Shown here: positions 41,742-50,829 of the stretch, one piece after another
Position numbering within the stretch: position 1 is the stretch's first letter
How the letters are laid out: each line of letters begins with the position of its first letter
Origin: Rhizobium sp. BK251
Lineage (GTDB): Bacteria > Pseudomonadota > Alphaproteobacteria > Rhizobiales > Rhizobiaceae
Reading direction: 5' to 3'
DNA length: 64,000 nt
Assembly (NCBI RefSeq): GCF_004345245.1
Contig: NZ_SLUQ01000015.1
Location: 1 to 64,000 of the forward strand
Notes under the pieces: model-generated
Told to the model about the DNA's origin: nothing
The model's input: only the letters and a program-made list of their open reading frames with translations
Database searches by the model: none
Translations under genes and position numbers: made by a program

Positions 41742-42563
41742 TTACGAAGTACCCCTCACCAAATCGCCCAGCAGTCGTCCCGAGCCGGTTGCTGCAAGAC
41801 CAAGATCGCGAACGCAGCTCATGTGGTTCGAGCCCGCTAGCGTCTCCCGGGACGCCACCAGCCCCTGTTCCCGCAAATAAGCCGCAAATCCGTCCGCTTG
41901 CTGGTGAAACGGTGGAGTTTCGTCAGCACCCACGGCGACGACAACATTGCAGCTTGCATGGTAGCGGTGCGACATCGGCGTAAACGCAGCGACTTCTTGG
42001 TCGGTGATGGCGATCTCACGCGCGAGGAAGGACGACTGTAGTGGCTTCAAATCGTATATGCCGCCGAGAAGCAACGCTGCCGCGACGTCTGGCTTCGCGG
42101 CCTCCCGCTGGAACAGGAACGTCGCCAGATGAGCACCGGCAGAGTGGCCGCTTACGGTGAACCGCGACGGATCTCCGCCGTGGCTTGCGATGTTTTCAAG
42201 CACCCATTGCTTTGCTCGACGCACCTGGTCGACGAGCACGTCCATTCTCACGCTCGGCATCAGGCTGTAGTCGACAATGACTGCAATGGCTCGAGCGCGA
42301 GTGACGGTGTCAGCGACATAGGAATAGTCGCGCTTGGAAAACATCCGCCAATAGCCGCCGTGGATGAACATGTGCACCGGCCGGCCCTTGCGAATTCCTT
42401 CCGGAAAGAAGATGTCGAGGGTTTCATTTGGTCCGTCGCCATACGGTACGTCGGCTGCCATGGGCAGCGTGTCTCGTGTATTGGCGCTTGCCTCGACGAT
42501 CTGCGCAATGATCGCGTCGAAGTCTGCGACATGCCCGCGGATGCGGAAGGGGTCCGTCTCCAA
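41742..42563 (-). CDS. Alpha/beta hydrolase (esterase/arylformamidase-like)
   Basis: This 273-residue hydrolase has the oxyanion motif HGGYWRMFSKRDY near residue 65 and the nucleophile elbow TVSGHSAGAHLATF near 136. An acid segment (VGADETPPFHQQ) and His in GSNHMSC come later, as in BD-FAE and kynurenine-formamidase-like enzymes. TTG 42563 has GGAGGA six bases upstream and is the best start. It follows the aldehyde dehydrogenase gene by 16 bases and is the last gene of the GntR-linked minus-strand operon. The substrate is unknown. Confidence 0.82.
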   Translation of the reverse strand: METDPFRIRGHVADFDAIIAQIVEASANTRDTLPMAADVPYGDGPNETLDIFFPEGIRKGRPVHMFIHGGYWRMFSKRDYSYVADTVTRARAIAVIVDYSLMPSVRMDVLVDQVRRAKQWVLENIASHGGDPSRFTVSGHSAGAHLATFLFQREAAKPDVAAALLLGGIYDLKPLQSSFLAREIAITDQEVAAFTPMSHRYHASCNVVVAVGADETPPFHQQADGFAAYLREQGLVASRETLAGSNHMSCVRDLGLAATGSGRLLGDLVRGTS

Positions 42564-42579
42564 AGTCGCTCCTCCCGGC

Positions 42580-44067
42580 CTAGAAACTGGTCGCGATGTA
42601 TTTGGCCTCCATGAATTCGGCAATGCCATGGTGCTGTCCGCCTTCGCGGCCGAGGCCGCTCTGCTTGACGCCGCCGAAAGGTGCTGCCGGATCGGAAACC
42701 AACCCTCGGTTCAAGGCGATCATTCCCGCTTCGATCCCGGAGGAAACGCGCAGTCCACGGCCGAGGTCGCGGGTATAGATGTATGCGGCAAGACCATACT
42801 CGGTATCGTTGGCCAGGTTGATCGCCTCTTCTTCCGTTTCAAAGCGGTAGAGAGGCGCGACAGGACCAAAGATTTCTTCATGGGCCAGTTCGGAGCTGGC
42901 CGGCACGTCGGCAAGAACTGTGGGTGGGTAGAAGAAGCCCCGCTCTGCCAGCGTTTTGCCTCCGCACAGCACGCGAGCGCCTTTGGCCATGGAATCCTCG
43001 ACAAGGCGATTGATCTTCTCCACGGCTTTCCGGGTGATCATCGGGCCACATTCTGTTTGTGCATCGATCCCAGCTCCAAGCTTCAGCGCCGACATCCTCT
43101 TTGCCAGCCCTTCCGCGAAGGCATCATAAATTCGCGACTGGACGTAGAACCGGTTCGCGGCGGTGCAGGCTTCGCCGCCATTGCGCATCTTGGCGATCAT
43201 GGCCCCGTCAAGCGCTGCATCAAGGTCGGCATCATCGAACACGAGAAAAGGTGCGTTGCCTCCCAGTTCCATCGAGCACGAGATGACATGTTTTGCCGCC
43301 TCCGCAAGCAGCAGGCGGCCGACGCCGGTAGAACCTGTGAACGACAGCTTCCTGACGCGAGAGTCCGCCAATACCTCGGCGGTGACAGGACCAGGATTGC
43401 TGGTGGTCAGAACGTTGACGACGCCCGGCGGAACGCCCGCTTCCTCATAGATCGCTGCGAGAGCGTAGGCCGTGAGCGGCGTCTCGCTGGCAGGCTTCAG
43501 GATCACGGTACAGCCGGCGGCCAATGCAGGTGCGATCTTTCGGGTGGCCATGGCGGCCGGAAAATTCCAGGGCGTGATCAGCAGGCAGATGCCGATCGGC
43601 TGATAGTCGACGATGATCCGGTTGGTACCTGCTGGGGCGATACCGAATTCGCCGGTTATGCGTACCGCTTCCTCGGCGTTCCAGCGGAAGAACTCGGCAG
43701 CGTAGGCGACCTCGCCGCGTGCATCGCGCAAGGCCTTGCCGTTTTCCATCGATATCAGTCTCGCCAGCATTTCCGAGCGTTCGATCATCAGTTCGAAACA
43801 GCGACGCAGGATTTCGGAGCGTCTGCGGGGAGGTGTGGCGCGCCAGGCGGGAGCTGCCGCTGCTGCTGCGTCGATACTCGCGCGGGCGTCCTCGATTGTC
43901 GCGTCCGGCACAGCGGCGAGACGAGCACCTGTCGACGGATCAATGACGTCGATCAGAAGTCCAGTGTGGGACTGCCGCCAGGCTCCGTCGATGTAGAGGC
44001 CGCGGGCGGCCGCCTGGACGTCGGGCAGTTGATGGTCAGCCTGAGGCGTTTGTTGGGCAATCGTCAT
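42580..44067 (-). CDS. NAD(P)-dependent aldehyde dehydrogenase (succinate-semialdehyde type)
   Basis: This 495-residue aldehyde dehydrogenase has the cofactor and active-site landmarks in order: TPWNFPAAMATRKIAPALAA near residue 165, FTGSTGVGR near 245, catalytic Glu in MELGGNAPF near 266, and catalytic Cys in GEACTAANR near 300. GabD-like features are clear, but substrate range in this family is wide. The iron alcohol dehydrogenase upstream may make the aldehyde it oxidises. Confidence 0.88.
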   Translation of the reverse strand: MTIAQQTPQADHQLPDVQAAARGLYIDGAWRQSHTGLLIDVIDPSTGARLAAVPDATIEDARASIDAAAAAAPAWRATPPRRRSEILRRCFELMIERSEMLARLISMENGKALRDARGEVAYAAEFFRWNAEEAVRITGEFGIAPAGTNRIIVDYQPIGICLLITPWNFPAAMATRKIAPALAAGCTVILKPASETPLTAYALAAIYEEAGVPPGVVNVLTTSNPGPVTAEVLADSRVRKLSFTGSTGVGRLLLAEAAKHVISCSMELGGNAPFLVFDDADLDAALDGAMIAKMRNGGEACTAANRFYVQSRIYDAFAEGLAKRMSALKLGAGIDAQTECGPMITRKAVEKINRLVEDSMAKGARVLCGGKTLAERGFFYPPTVLADVPASSELAHEEIFGPVAPLYRFETEEEAINLANDTEYGLAAYIYTRDLGRGLRVSSGIEAGMIALNRGLVSDPAAPFGGVKQSGLGREGGQHHGIAEFMEAKYIATSF

Positions 44068-44083
44068 GTCATTTCCTCGATGG

Positions 44084-45310
44084 TCAAATAGCGGAAGCGG
44101 CGAGGTCGCCGTCGTAGGCCGCTCTTACGAGACGCTTCATCGCGTCGAGGTCGAACGGCCTGGGGTTATTCTTGATCAATCTGTCGATGCCGAAGGCCTG
44201 CTCGGCGGTCCAATCGAGCTTGTCTGCCGACAACCCGAGGTCGGCAAGCGTCGGCGTGATGCCGATCGCGGCAAACAGCCTGCGGATCTCTTCGATGGCA
44301 GCCCTGGCCATCTCCTCGGTATCGTGAGCCGCGCTGTCGAGGCCGAGGGCCGAGGCGATCTCCGCCATTTCGACCGCGGAGACAGATCTGTTGTAGTTCA
44401 TAACGTATGGCATCATCGTCGCGACCCCGAGTCCGTGTGCCGTGTGGGTAAGCGCTCCGGCGGGATACTGAATAGCGTGGGCCGCGGCAGTCCCTGCTGT
44501 CCCGAATGCGCAACCGGCAGCCAGCGCGCCCATCATCACGTCAGCGCGCGCATTTTCGTCAGAGCCGTCCTTGCAGGCCTTCTCGAGACTGCGGCCAAGG
44601 AGCTTGATGGCGAGCAGGGCAAAGTGGTCTGTCAGCGCGCTCTTGCCGATGAAGACGTGGTTCTGTGCAAGGAGGGGATCGGTCCCACGGCGCGCCGCTG
44701 TAAAGGCCTCGATGGCGTGGGTCAGAGCATCGGCACCAGCGACCGCCGTCAGCCCGGGCGGGCAGGTCATCGTAAGGTCCGGGTCACATATCGCCGTGGC
44801 GGCGATCAGGTAGGGACTCGAAATTCCCACCTTGAGGGTTCTATCGGAATCGGAAATCACCGCGACCGGGGTGACTTCCGAGCCTGTGCCGGCCGTGGTC
44901 GGCACCGCGATCACCGGAAGGGTCGGACCAGGAACCTTGTATTCGCCGTAGTAGTCCTGCAATCGACCTCCGTGACTGAGCAGTAGTGCCGCGCACTTCG
45001 CCATATCCAGGCAGCTTCCGCCACCGATGCCGATCACCATCTGGGGCTCGAATGCCCGCGCATCATCGACACAAACCGAGACGGTCTCACTCGGAACGTC
45101 TGGTTGGACACCATCATGGATCAGGACGTCGATAGAGGCTGCTTCCAGCGCCTCGACGATTTCAGCGAACACGGGCGTCGCGGCGAACCGCTCGTCGGTA
45201 CAGATCAACGCGCGTTTGCCCAGCCTCGCCGCAACGATCGGCAAGGCATGGCGTTGGCCTTTGCCGAACAGTATTTCCTGGGGAAGCCGGATGGCGGCGA
45301 AGAGGGTCAT
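44084..45310 (-). CDS. Iron-containing alcohol dehydrogenase
   Basis: This 408-residue group III dehydrogenase has NAD-binding GGGSCLDMAKCAALL near residue 93, PTTAGTGSEVTPVAV near 137, and the metal-site stretches DALTHAIEAF and HAIQYPAGALTHTAHG. ATG 45310 shares a base with the stop of the upstream remnant (TAATG), so it is translationally coupled to it. The adjacent aldehyde dehydrogenase suggests a two-step oxidation of an alcohol to an acid. Confidence 0.87.
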   Translation of the reverse strand: MTLFAAIRLPQEILFGKGQRHALPIVAARLGKRALICTDERFAATPVFAEIVEALEAASIDVLIHDGVQPDVPSETVSVCVDDARAFEPQMVIGIGGGSCLDMAKCAALLLSHGGRLQDYYGEYKVPGPTLPVIAVPTTAGTGSEVTPVAVISDSDRTLKVGISSPYLIAATAICDPDLTMTCPPGLTAVAGADALTHAIEAFTAARRGTDPLLAQNHVFIGKSALTDHFALLAIKLLGRSLEKACKDGSDENARADVMMGALAAGCAFGTAGTAAAHAIQYPAGALTHTAHGLGVATMMPYVMNYNRSVSAVEMAEIASALGLDSAAHDTEEMARAAIEEIRRLFAAIGITPTLADLGLSADKLDWTAEQAFGIDRLIKNNPRPFDLDAMKRLVRAAYDGDLAASAI

Positions 45311-45567
45311 TAGCCATGTCCTTTGACAAGCGTTTGGCCGGAAAGGGCGTTCGGTTCGTCCCAAAGCCGAGACGCTACTTCGAAGCCATCGGCGAGGGCC
45401 CGGTCGCGACATGTCGAAGCGCCAAGCCGTTGAGAGGAATGACCTCTGAGCTCGCCCCAGACGAGCACCTCGGCCTGGAGCGCCGCGTACGCCAGACGCT
45501 CATTCTGTTCCTCCAGAAGGGTGATCGCTAACCCCGACGCTTTCTCTTTCGTGACCTTCACATTCAC
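45310..45567 (-). pseudogene. Internally deleted Ldh_2 (malate/L-lactate dehydrogenase) family gene
   Basis: The 85-residue frame begins with a segment typical of the Ldh_2 N-terminus (LLEEQNERLAYAALQAEVLV then ELRGHSSQRL, residues 18-49). It then jumps to what looks like the family C-terminus (RALADGFEVASRLWDEPNAL, 57-76). The catalytic and NAD-binding middle, about 270 residues, is absent. The reading frame survives and its TAA overlaps the next start. The deletion therefore leaves translation coupling to the alcohol dehydrogenase intact. Confidence 0.62.
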
Positions 45568-45570
45568 TCC

Positions 45571-45600
45571 AATATTAAATCCTATATGATATTAGATTGC
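45571..45600. promoter_or_regulatory. AT-rich divergent control region, putative GntR operator
   Basis: In a GC-rich neighbourhood this stretch is almost pure AT, with an imperfect dyad ATCCTATATGAT (45579-45590) inside AATAT/ATATT flanks. It lies between the dehydrogenase operon and the GntR gene, where a GntR site for both directions is expected. Confidence 0.45.
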
Positions 45601-45649
45601 ATATCGCGGAGCATCGTGTTAGCGATTGGTGATGTCAAGAGGCAAAAAT

Positions 45650-46351
45650 ATGCAGAACCGGAATACTACGATGCCGAACAATGCTCCCGATGCGAGCGGT
45701 TTCATCCAGCGAGCCAACAGCCTGGCGGACAGCGTATACGAAGCCATCTTCGCGCAGTTGATGTCCCTGAAGATTGCGCCGGGATCGCGCATTACGGTTG
45801 ACAATCTCGTCCGCGAACTGAACGTCTCGCAGACGCCCATTCGCGAGGCGCTCGGTCGGCTCGAGGGCGAGGGGCTCGTCGTCAAGACCCACCTCATCGG
45901 TTACAGCGCCGCCCCGCAGATCGGCCGGCGTCGGTTCGACGAACTCTACCAGCTTCGCCTGCTTCTCGAACCTGACAGCGCTGCGCGGGCGGCGATTGCT
46001 ATGGATGAAGACAAGCTTGCCGCCCTTCGGGAGGCAGCGGGCGTCATGGGGCGCCGCGAGGGTGGCGACGAACGCCTCCGCTACTCGACCTTCGCGAGGC
46101 AGGACGCCGTGTTTCATGACAGGATCCTGGAGTTCGCAGGCAATGAGCTTATCCGCGAAACGCTCAATCATCAGCACACTCACTTCCACATCTTCCGCCT
46201 GATGTTCCATTCGCGCGTGACCGAGGAAGCGCTGGACGAACATGAGGCGATACTTGCCGCGTTCGCAGCAGGTGACGCGTCGGCGGCCGAGAAGGCAATG
46301 CGGGTCCATCTCGAGCATTCGCGTGACCGGCTTCTGCCGGCCTTCGACTAA
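45650..46351 (+). CDS. GntR-family transcriptional regulator (FCD/FadR type)
   Basis: This 233-residue regulator has an N-terminal winged helix (VDNLVRELNVSQTPIREALG, about residues 48-67) followed by RLEGEGLV. Its C-terminal all-helical FCD domain has metal-site residues (FHDRILEFAGN, HTHFH and DEHEAILAAF). I chose ATG 45650 because AAGAGG is well placed; upstream TTG and ATG codons are in frame. It likely controls both the ABC/DJ-1 genes that follow and the divergent dehydrogenase operon. The ligand is probably a small organic acid or sugar acid. Confidence 0.86.
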   Translation: MQNRNTTMPNNAPDASGFIQRANSLADSVYEAIFAQLMSLKIAPGSRITVDNLVRELNVSQTPIREALGRLEGEGLVVKTHLIGYSAAPQIGRRRFDELYQLRLLLEPDSAARAAIAMDEDKLAALREAAGVMGRREGGDERLRYSTFARQDAVFHDRILEFAGNELIRETLNHQHTHFHIFRLMFHSRVTEEALDEHEAILAAFAAGDASAAEKAMRVHLEHSRDRLLPAFD

Positions 46352-46361
46352 GGATCGCCGG

Positions 46362-47942
46362 ATGTCCAACGTCGTGAGCATCGAGAGAGCGGGGAGGGCA
46401 GCCGTGGCGCAAGTCGACGACAAGTTCCACCATCCGGTTCTCCGTGCCGAAAACCTTTCCAAGCAGTACGGCCCGGTCACGGTCCTTGCCGACGTCACGC
46501 TTGACATCCTGCCCGGCGAGATTCACGCGATCATCGGGGAGAACGGCGCCGGCAAGTCGACGTTCATGCGGCTTCTGTCCGGTTATGCCGAACCGACCGA
46601 GGGCACGCTGACGATGGGCGGCAGGCAGATCCGTTTCACGAAGCCCGAACAGGCCCAGGACGCAGGGATCGTTCTTGTCCACCAGGAAATCCTGCTCGCC
46701 GAGGCGCTGACAGTCGCAGACAACCTGTTTCTCGGTCGCGAACTCATGCGAAACGGCGTCGTCGATGACCGGAGCATGCGACGTCTCGCAGCGGAGAAAC
46801 TCGCGGAGCTTGGCTGCCTGGTGTCGCCGAATGCGCTCGTGCGCAACATTGCGCTCGCCGACCGCCAGCTCGTGCAGATCGCACGCGCCCTTCTCGACGA
46901 CTATAAGCTGGTCATCTTCGACGAACCGACCGCCGTCCTCACAGGGGAGGAGGTAGAAAGACTGCTTGCCATTATCCTGCAGTTGAAAGAGCAGGGAGCG
47001 GCGGTCCTCTACATCAGCCACCGTCTCGACGAGGTGCAGCGGCTTGCCGACAAGGTGACGGTGCTGCGCGACGGCAAGATGATCGGAACCTACCCCGGCC
47101 GGACTCTCAGCCAGATGGATATGGCACGCCTCATGGTCGGCCGCGATCTTGCTGCGCTCTATCCGGAGAAGACCGTCATAGCTCCCGCCGAGGCGATGCT
47201 GACGGTCCGAAATCTGTCGGTCCCGGGGTTTGCGAAAGACATCGCCTTTCAGGCCCGCAAGTCGGAGATCCTTGGCTTCGCCGGAATGATTGGCGCTGGC
47301 CGCACCGAACTGTTCGAAGGCATCATGGGGTTGAGGCCTGCGACTGGTGAGGTCGAACTCGAAGGCAAGCCGATCAACATCCACTCGCCGCGTGCTGCGC
47401 TCGATGCCGGAATTGGCTATCTGACGGAAGATCGAAAGGGAAAGGGCCTCCTGCTCCAGGAGCGGCTCGCGCCAAACCTTACCCTTTCCGCGCTTCAACG
47501 GTTTCATCCGGGCCTCCTGATGCGCCGACGCCGCGAACAGAGCGCCCTTACGGAGGCTGTCGATCAGTATGACATTCGACTGAAGAGCTTAAGCGTCAAG
47601 GCAGGGCAGCTATCCGGTGGCAATCAACAGAAGCTTCTGCTTGCAAAGGTTCTGCTGACCACGCCATCGGTTGTCGTCATCGACGAGCCGACACGTGGGA
47701 TCGATATCGCCAACAAGGCGCAGATCTACGCTTTCATTCAGAGGCTGGTGGCGCAGGGGAAGGCATGCATCGTCATATCGTCTGAAATGCAGGAACTGAT
47801 CGGGATCTGCGATCGAATTCTTGTGATGCGCGAGGGGCGTCTCGCAGGGGAGGTTTCAGGGGATGAAATGACTGAACACAACGTCGCGCTTCTGGCGACG
47901 AGCGACGTCGCTCCGGGATGCGGCGAGGGAGGAAACAGATGA
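46362..47942 (+). CDS. Sugar ABC transporter ATP-binding protein, two domains (RbsA-like)
   Basis: This is a 526-residue tandem ATPase. The first domain has Walker A GENGAGKSTFMRLL near residue 60 and Walker B KLVIFDEPTAVLTGEE. The second has a degenerate nucleotide loop (GFAGMIGAGRTELFEGIMGL), signature LSGGNQQKLLLAKVLL, and VVVIDEPTRGIDI. This one-strong, one-weak pattern is usual for RbsA, XylG and MglA. It starts 10 bases after the GntR stop with AGGA upstream. It ends in an ATGA overlap with the permease. Confidence 0.92.
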   Translation: MSNVVSIERAGRAAVAQVDDKFHHPVLRAENLSKQYGPVTVLADVTLDILPGEIHAIIGENGAGKSTFMRLLSGYAEPTEGTLTMGGRQIRFTKPEQAQDAGIVLVHQEILLAEALTVADNLFLGRELMRNGVVDDRSMRRLAAEKLAELGCLVSPNALVRNIALADRQLVQIARALLDDYKLVIFDEPTAVLTGEEVERLLAIILQLKEQGAAVLYISHRLDEVQRLADKVTVLRDGKMIGTYPGRTLSQMDMARLMVGRDLAALYPEKTVIAPAEAMLTVRNLSVPGFAKDIAFQARKSEILGFAGMIGAGRTELFEGIMGLRPATGEVELEGKPINIHSPRAALDAGIGYLTEDRKGKGLLLQERLAPNLTLSALQRFHPGLLMRRRREQSALTEAVDQYDIRLKSLSVKAGQLSGGNQQKLLLAKVLLTTPSVVVIDEPTRGIDIANKAQIYAFIQRLVAQGKACIVISSEMQELIGICDRILVMREGRLAGEVSGDEMTEHNVALLATSDVAPGCGEGGNR

Positions 47943-48931
47943 CTGTCATCACGGGATCGACCCCGGTCAGGCCAGAGCGGGAATGGACTATCGGATGGAC
48001 GGATATCGGGCCGTTCGTCGCACTCGTTGCCCTGATGGTGATCGGCTTTGCGATCAATCCGGATTTCCTTTCCGCGACAAACCTCGGCAACGTCATCACC
48101 CGTAGCGCGTTCATTGCGATCATCGCGGTCGGGGCAACGTTCGTCATCTCGTCCGGTGGCCTTGATCTCTCCGTGGGCTCCATGGCGGCGTTCATCACCG
48201 GGATCACGATCATGTTCATGAACCGGATGGCACCGGATTGGGGCGTCTCGGCGATCCCGGCCGGGATGGTGGTGGCGATTGCCGTGGGCCTCCTCTGCGG
48301 ATTGATGAACGGCCTTATTGTGACTGTCGGCAAGATCGAGCCGTTCATTGCGACGCTCGGAACCATGGGCATCTTCAGGGCACTGATCACGTACATGTCC
48401 GACGGCGGCACGATCCCGATCGATCGCAGCCTGCGCGATGCCTACCGCCCTGTGTATTTCGGTACTGTCGCGGGTATCCCGTTGCCGATCCTGATCTCGA
48501 TTGCCGTTGCTGTCGTCGCCTCGTTCATTCTCTACAAGATGAAGTTTGGCCGCAAATGCGCGGCAGTCGGTGCCAACGAGGACGTTGCCCGCTATTCCGG
48601 CATCTCGATCATCAAGACCCGTACGATTGCCTACGCCATCCAGGGTGTCTGCGTTGCGATCGCCGCAATCTGCTACGTGCCTCGTCTTGGCGCGGCCACT
48701 CCGACGACTGGCGTTCTCTGGGAGCTCCAAGTCATCACGGCTGTCGTCATCGGCGGCACCGCCTTGCGCGGCGGCAAGGGCCATGTCTGGGGCACCGTTG
48801 CAGGTGCGGTCATCCTTGAACTGATCGCCAACCTGATGGTGCTGTCCGACTTCGTATCCGAGTACCTGGTGGCGGGCGTCCAGGGCGTCATCATCATCAT
48901 CGCAATGCTCATTCAGAGGTTTTCGAAATAA
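47939..48931 (+). CDS. Sugar ABC transporter permease (RbsC-like)
   Basis: This 330-residue inner-membrane protein of the CUT2 family has about eight to ten helices and the conserved GGLDLSVGSMAAFITGITIM segment near residue 77. The C-terminal VIGGTALRGGKGHVWGTVAG is typical. The start overlaps the ATPase stop and has GAGGGAGG upstream. It forms the channel for the importer. Confidence 0.92.
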   Translation: MTVITGSTPVRPEREWTIGWTDIGPFVALVALMVIGFAINPDFLSATNLGNVITRSAFIAIIAVGATFVISSGGLDLSVGSMAAFITGITIMFMNRMAPDWGVSAIPAGMVVAIAVGLLCGLMNGLIVTVGKIEPFIATLGTMGIFRALITYMSDGGTIPIDRSLRDAYRPVYFGTVAGIPLPILISIAVAVVASFILYKMKFGRKCAAVGANEDVARYSGISIIKTRTIAYAIQGVCVAIAAICYVPRLGAATPTTGVLWELQVITAVVIGGTALRGGKGHVWGTVAGAVILELIANLMVLSDFVSEYLVAGVQGVIIIIAMLIQRFSK

Positions 48932-48988
48932 TCCGCGTCCGGACCGCGCGGTGATTGAAATTTGTCGGTCCAATTCTGGGAGGAATGA

Positions 48989-49939
48989 ATGTTGAAGAGG
49001 AAATGGGTTGCGGCACTCGCCGTAAGCACGGTGCTGCTCGCGGGTCATGCATTCGGCGCCGATAAGAAAGTGGTGGCCGTTTCGATCCCGGCTGCCGACC
49101 ACGGTTGGACGGCAGGCATCGTCTATCACGCGCAGGCCGCAGCAAAGGAAATCAATGCCGCGTTTCCGGACGTCGAGGTGGTGGTGAAGACCTCGCCTTC
49201 GGCTACGGCGCAGGTGAGCGCGCTCGAGGATCTGTCGGCTGGACGCAAACTCGATGCACTGGTGATCCTGCCGTACACGTCCGAGGAACTGACGACCCCG
49301 GTCAAGGCAGTCAAGGATGCGGGAACCTTCATCACCGTAGTCGACCGCGGCCTGAATGACCCGACTATCCAGGACCTTTACCTGGCGGGCGACAACATTG
49401 CTGTCGGACGCAACACGGCGAAGTTCATGATCGACAAGCTGGGCGGCAAGGGCAACCTCGTCGTGTTGCGCGGAATTCCCACGGTGATCGATGACGAGCG
49501 CATTCAGGGCTTCCAGGACGCGATCAAGGGTACCGACCTCAAGGTTCTCGACATCCAGTACGCGAACTGGAACAGTGACGAAGCCTTCAAGCTGATGCAG
49601 GATTATCTTGCCAAGTATCCGCAAATCGATGCCGTCTGGGCAAACGACGACGATATGCTGCTCGGCGTGCTTGAAGCGGTCAAGGAATCTGGCCGTAAGG
49701 ATATCAAGCTGGCACTGGGCGGCAACGGCATGAAGGACATCGTCAAGAAGGTCATCGACGGCGACGCCATGACCCCGGTCGAAACGCCTTATCCCCCGGC
49801 CATGATCAAGACGGCGATCTATATGACTGTCGCCAACCTTGTTGGCCAGGCTCCCATCAGAGGCAACGTCAAGCTTGACGCGCCACTCATCACGCAGGCG
49901 AATGCCAAGGAATATTATTTCCCGGATTCGCCGTTCTGA
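48989..49939 (+). CDS. Sugar ABC transporter substrate-binding protein (RbsB-like)
   Basis: This 316-residue periplasmic binding protein has a signal peptide (LAVSTVLLAGHAFGADKK). The mature start is KVVAVSIPAADHGWTAGIVY, and ligand-site segments are VVDRGL near residue 116 and VWANDDDMLL near 215. The second of these replaces the usual NDxMALG motif with additional acidic residues. GGGAGG precedes the ATG. The ligand is not clear, and the neighbouring dehydrogenases suggest a polyol or short-chain sugar alcohol. Confidence 0.9.
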   Translation: MLKRKWVAALAVSTVLLAGHAFGADKKVVAVSIPAADHGWTAGIVYHAQAAAKEINAAFPDVEVVVKTSPSATAQVSALEDLSAGRKLDALVILPYTSEELTTPVKAVKDAGTFITVVDRGLNDPTIQDLYLAGDNIAVGRNTAKFMIDKLGGKGNLVVLRGIPTVIDDERIQGFQDAIKGTDLKVLDIQYANWNSDEAFKLMQDYLAKYPQIDAVWANDDDMLLGVLEAVKESGRKDIKLALGGNGMKDIVKKVIDGDAMTPVETPYPPAMIKTAIYMTVANLVGQAPIRGNVKLDAPLITQANAKEYYFPDSPF

Positions 49940-49996
49940 TCACCGAAACGGGGGTGGCAACGAGCCACCCCCAGCATGAACCAGGAGGAGTAAATC

Positions 49997-50611
49997 ATGC
50001 CAGGCAAGAAGATACTGATGCTCACCGGTGAGTTCACCGAAGAATACGAAATTTACGTCTTCCAGCAAGCGATGGAAGCAGTCGGCCATACGGTCCATGT
50101 CGTCTGCCCCGACAAGAAAGCCGGAGACCTCATCAAGACGTCGCTGCACGATTTCGAAGGCGATCAAACCTATACCGAGAAGCTCGGGCACTTGTTCACA
50201 ATCAACAAGACATTCTCTCAAGCCGAAGCCCAGCTTGACCAATATCATGCCGTCTACGCGGCAGGCGGTCGCGGCCCCGAATACATCCGCACCGACAAGC
50301 GGGTGCAGGCCATCGTCAGGCACTTCCACGAGAAGCAGAAGCCGATCTTCACGATCTGCCATGGCGTCCAGATTCTAATCGCGGTCGACGGCGTTGTGCG
50401 TGGGAAGAAAGTCGGCGCGCTCGGCGCTTGCGAGCCGGAGGTGACACTTGCAGGCGGTACCTACGTCGACCTTTCGCCGACCGAAGCCTACGTTGATGGC
50501 ACGATGGTATCCGCAAAGGGATGGACGGCGCTCGCAGCCTTTATCCGCGAATGCCTAAAAGTGCTGGGTACCGAAATCCACCACAGCAAAGACGTCGCAG
50601 AGGCTGCTTGA
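49997..50611 (+). CDS. DJ-1/PfpI family protein
   Basis: This 204-residue protein of the DJ-1/PfpI/class I amidotransferase-like superfamily has the nucleophile elbow FTICHGVQIL (Cys near residue 119) and the acidic partner region GGRGPEYIRTDK near 93. Family members include glyoxalases, deglycases and peptidases. It is the last gene of the GntR-ABC unit, with CAGGAGGAGTAA before its ATG and a terminator after it. Protection from or use of reactive carbonyl intermediates made by the divergent dehydrogenases is a reasonable guess. Confidence 0.85.
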   Translation: MPGKKILMLTGEFTEEYEIYVFQQAMEAVGHTVHVVCPDKKAGDLIKTSLHDFEGDQTYTEKLGHLFTINKTFSQAEAQLDQYHAVYAAGGRGPEYIRTDKRVQAIVRHFHEKQKPIFTICHGVQILIAVDGVVRGKKVGALGACEPEVTLAGGTYVDLSPTEAYVDGTMVSAKGWTALAAFIRECLKVLGTEIHHSKDVAEAA

Positions 50612-50667
50612 TCCGTCTCGGGATTAGTGCCTGGTTTGATAGAAGTCATCTACCGTCGAAACGGGTT

Positions 50668-50692
50668 GGCCGTCCAAAATGGGCGGCCTTTC
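50668..50692 (+). terminator. Rho-independent terminator after the DJ-1 gene
   Basis: GGCCGTCC (50668-50675) pairs with GGGCGGCC (50681-50688), with one G-U pair and a 5-base loop, followed by TTTCT. It should end the GntR-ABC-DJ-1 transcript. Confidence 0.7.
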
Positions 50693-50829
50693 TGTGTCAC
50701 TGAAAACCAGAAAGCGATGTCTAAGTAACCCCGACGGAGAGCGTAGGTGCGATGTCTTTGGCAAGTTCAGTTCTGTGTCCGGGGTCGCGCTGTTAAGTGG
50801 CCAACAGTTCGGATCCTTTCAACGCTATC

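Noticed and set aside
42364..44091. Open frame of over 570 codons on the plus strand
   Set aside because: It is opposite the aldehyde dehydrogenase gene, has no domain and no leader, and has shadow-like composition.
45316..45531. Plus-strand ORF opposite the Ldh_2 remnant
   Set aside because: The minus-strand frame matches a known family and is translationally coupled to the next gene; the plus-strand product has no features.
46164..47507. Open frame of over 440 codons on the minus strand
   Set aside because: It is opposite the RbsA-like ATPase with complete Walker motifs and shows no family features.
47738..49624. Open frame of over 600 codons on the minus strand
   Set aside because: It lies opposite the RbsA/RbsC/RbsB-like genes and is extremely rich in Asp, Arg and His, as expected for the reverse strand of high-GC genes.
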